Shown here piece by piece: positions 62,582 to 64,000 of a stretch of DNA of 64,000 bases; positions within the stretch are counted from its first letter, which is position 1, and every line of letters starts with the position of its first letter. The position numbers and the translations under genes are program-made. Under the pieces are notes generated by a model that searched no databases, was not told the DNA's origin, and saw only the letters and a list, made by a program, of their open reading frames with translations. The stretch is from Ectobacillus panaciterrae DSM 19096 (lineage in GTDB: Bacteria > Bacillota > Bacilli > Bacillales > Bacillaceae_G), in contig NZ_AUMR01000014.1 of assembly GCF_000430785.1 (NCBI RefSeq), positions 44,977 to 108,976 on the forward strand, in the 5' to 3' direction.

Positions 62582-63025
62582 ATGGCGTTGGTTAAAGAAG
62601 AATTAAAGGAAGCGCTGGAACTTTTAAAAGGTACGGGTGTACGGATTACTCCACAGCGTCATGCCATTTTAGAGTATCTTGTGGCATCAATGGCGCACCC
62701 GACCGCTGATGAAATTTACAAAGCGCTTGAAGGCAAATTTCCAAACATGAGTGTTGCAACTGTATATAATAACTTGCGAGTATTTAAAGAAGTGGGGCTC
62801 GTTAAGGAATTGACATACGGGGATGCATCCAGCAGATTTGATTACGTTACAAGTCATCACTATCACGTAATTTGTGAAAGCTGCGGAAAGATAGTTGATT
62901 TCCCTTATACAGGATTAGAGCAGCTGGAACAAAAGGCTGCTGAAGAAACAGGGTTTATAATTAAAAATCATCGCATGGAACTATACGGCACCTGTCCAGA
63001 CTGCAGCCGTTCCATGCATAACTAA
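62582..63025 (+). CDS. perR: Peroxide-responsive repressor PerR (Fur family)
   Basis: 147 residues. Fur-type winged helix ([13 protein letters not shown], then [15 protein letters not shown]) and dimerisation domain. Two CxxC pairs (CESC about 96, CPDC about 136) hold the structural Zn, and the His/Asp site in [16 protein letters not shown] would bind Fe or Mn; PerR senses peroxide by Fe-catalysed His oxidation. Start ATG 62582 after GAGGTG; the frame opens at 62465. Matches B. subtilis PerR over its whole length. Confidence 0.96.
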   Translation: MALVKEELKEALELLKGTGVRITPQRHAILEYLVASMAHPTADEIYKALEGKFPNMSVATVYNNLRVFKEVGLVKELTYGDASSRFDYVTSHHYHVICESCGKIVDFPYTGLEQLEQKAAEETGFIIKNHRMELYGTCPDCSRSMHN

Positions 63026-63056
63026 GGCTGACGTCATGTCAGCCTTTATATTTTTT
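63024..63056. terminator. Bidirectional terminator between perR and ygzB
   Basis: AAGGCTGAC, GTCAT, GTCAGCCTT, then ATATTTTTT; it overlaps the end of ygzB on the other strand. Confidence 0.85.
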
Positions 63057-63395
63057 CTGATTGTATTTTTCATCAAACTCTTTTCCATCTAAATCCGGGT
63101 CAAGGGTAATCGGCTGTTTGCAATACATACAAGCATCAACCCGCCCAAGCATTTTTGTTGTTCTTCCGCATTCCGGACAGACAACTTGCACAGTTTTTGT
63201 TGAAAGCATACCGATCCAGAAGTATACAACAGTACTTGCGATAATCGCTAAAAAACCTACTATAATGAATAAAGACATGATAAGCGGTGATTTTCGAAAG
63301 AATACCCCTAAGTAAGAAATAAATAATCCTCCGAATACAAGCCCCAGTGCGAACGTGCGAATCTTATTTATTTTGCTTGAATATTTAGGTTCCAT
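63039..63395 (-). CDS. ygzB: YgzB family membrane protein (UPF0295)
   Basis: 118 residues. Two membrane helices (about 14-35 and 40-65; [19 protein letters not shown], then [20 protein letters not shown]), then a soluble C-terminal zinc-ribbon-like CPEC...CMYC (about 74-95). Known as UPF0295 in Bacillus; function unknown. Convergent with perR as in B. subtilis, just before the rRNA operon. Confidence 0.9.
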   Translation of the reverse strand: MEPKYSSKINKIRTFALGLVFGGLFISYLGVFFRKSPLIMSLFIIVGFLAIIASTVVYFWIGMLSTKTVQVVCPECGRTTKMLGRVDACMYCKQPITLDPDLDGKEFDEKYNQKKYKG

Positions 63396-63530
63396 TCAAA
63401 TCATCCTCCTCTATTGAATACTATAGCACATGTTGAACAGCGTCATTATATAAAAGATGTGTATGCTCTATTTGAAATGAGCTAAGTTCTTCTTGCGAAA
63501 ACACGATGTGAAATTTTTTTAGAAAAAGTG

Positions 63531-63643
63531 TTGACCTTGATTAAGGGGAATGGTATATTAATAAACGTCGCTGATGCACAACAGCATGAAGCGGAAATGA
63601 AATAAAGAAAGTTGTTGACATAGAAAAAACAAAATGTTAACAT
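63531..63643 (+). promoter_or_regulatory. Tandem rRNA promoters
   Basis: P1: TTGACC at 63531, 17-bp spacer, TATATT at 63554. P2: TTGACA at 63615, 17-bp spacer, TAACAT at 63638. Two promoters about 84 bp apart are usual for Bacillus rRNA operons. A leader with antitermination-like sequence (AACAGTTCTTTGAAAACTAA, 63666-63685) follows. Confidence 0.85.
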
Positions 63644-63731
63644 GAAGAAGTCGCTTTAAGCGATGAACAGTTCTTTGAAAACTAAACAAAATGTGAAACG
63701 TCAATTTTTATTTTAAAGCTAGACAAACACT

Positions 63732-64000
<269 letters not shown>

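Overview
The window is chromosomal DNA from an endospore-forming Firmicute of the family Bacillaceae. I infer this from a GerA-type germinant receptor operon, small acid-soluble spore proteins (SspK, a gamma-type SspE), and near-complete gene-order conservation with the Bacillus subtilis block yfhE-yfhF-recX-yfhH-sspK-yfhJ-yfhP-mutY-yfhS-sspE-ygaB-ygaC-ygaD-ygaE-gsaB-bcp-perR-ygzB-rrn. The long ferredoxin-type glutamate synthase beside hemL, an SspK like that of B. cereus, a tRNA-like sequence and the 16S 5' region suggest a lineage near the B. cereus group, but I cannot name a species.

Region by region. (1) 1-5900 is accessory DNA. It holds the 3' end of a DUF2791/BrxD-like ATPase gene, an Lhr-like helicase, then NUDIX and GNAT genes separated by three 28-bp sites that look like Xer/dif recombination sites and by copies of a ~180-bp repeat with terminal inverted repeats. 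(2) 5900-11600 is amino-acid and amidohydrolase metabolism: a YlmB-like deacylase, alanine dehydrogenase with its PucR/AdeR-type regulator, and an amino-acid permease with a structured leader. (3) 11600-19400 is cell envelope and spore: a YhgE/Pip protein, a broken ABC ATPase, YvbH and a gerA-type operon. (4) 19500-24800 is a Fur-boxed operon of two NIS siderophore synthetases plus an MFS exporter. (5) 24800-37200 is carbon and energy: glutaminase, a LytS/LytT two-component system beside a CstA-family transporter with a cre-like site, a short pyruvate kinase, two DUF2642 proteins, a cell-wall amidase, and pyruvate formate-lyase with its activase behind a Rex-like site. (6) 37600-39350 is the glycolipid synthase ugtP, followed by a non-coding region packed with DnaA boxes. 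(7) 39360-63400 is the conserved yfh/yga core, interrupted by two more copies of the ~180-bp repeat, two copies of a different 120-bp repeat, glutamate synthase and an ABC-2 transporter trio. (8) 63400-64000 is the tandem promoter and 5' end of a 16S rRNA gene.

Links between genes: alanine permease, AdeR and Ald form an alanine-use unit. LytST-CstA is likely a pyruvate-sensing and uptake unit, next to a pyruvate kinase and pyruvate formate-lyase. Bcp and PerR form a peroxide-response pair with a PerR box before perR. The most unusual parts are the dif-like gene-cassette array at 3248-5123, the ectopic DnaA-box cluster at 38768-39135, the tRNA-like element before an acetyltransferase gene, and the structured leader of the amino-acid permease.
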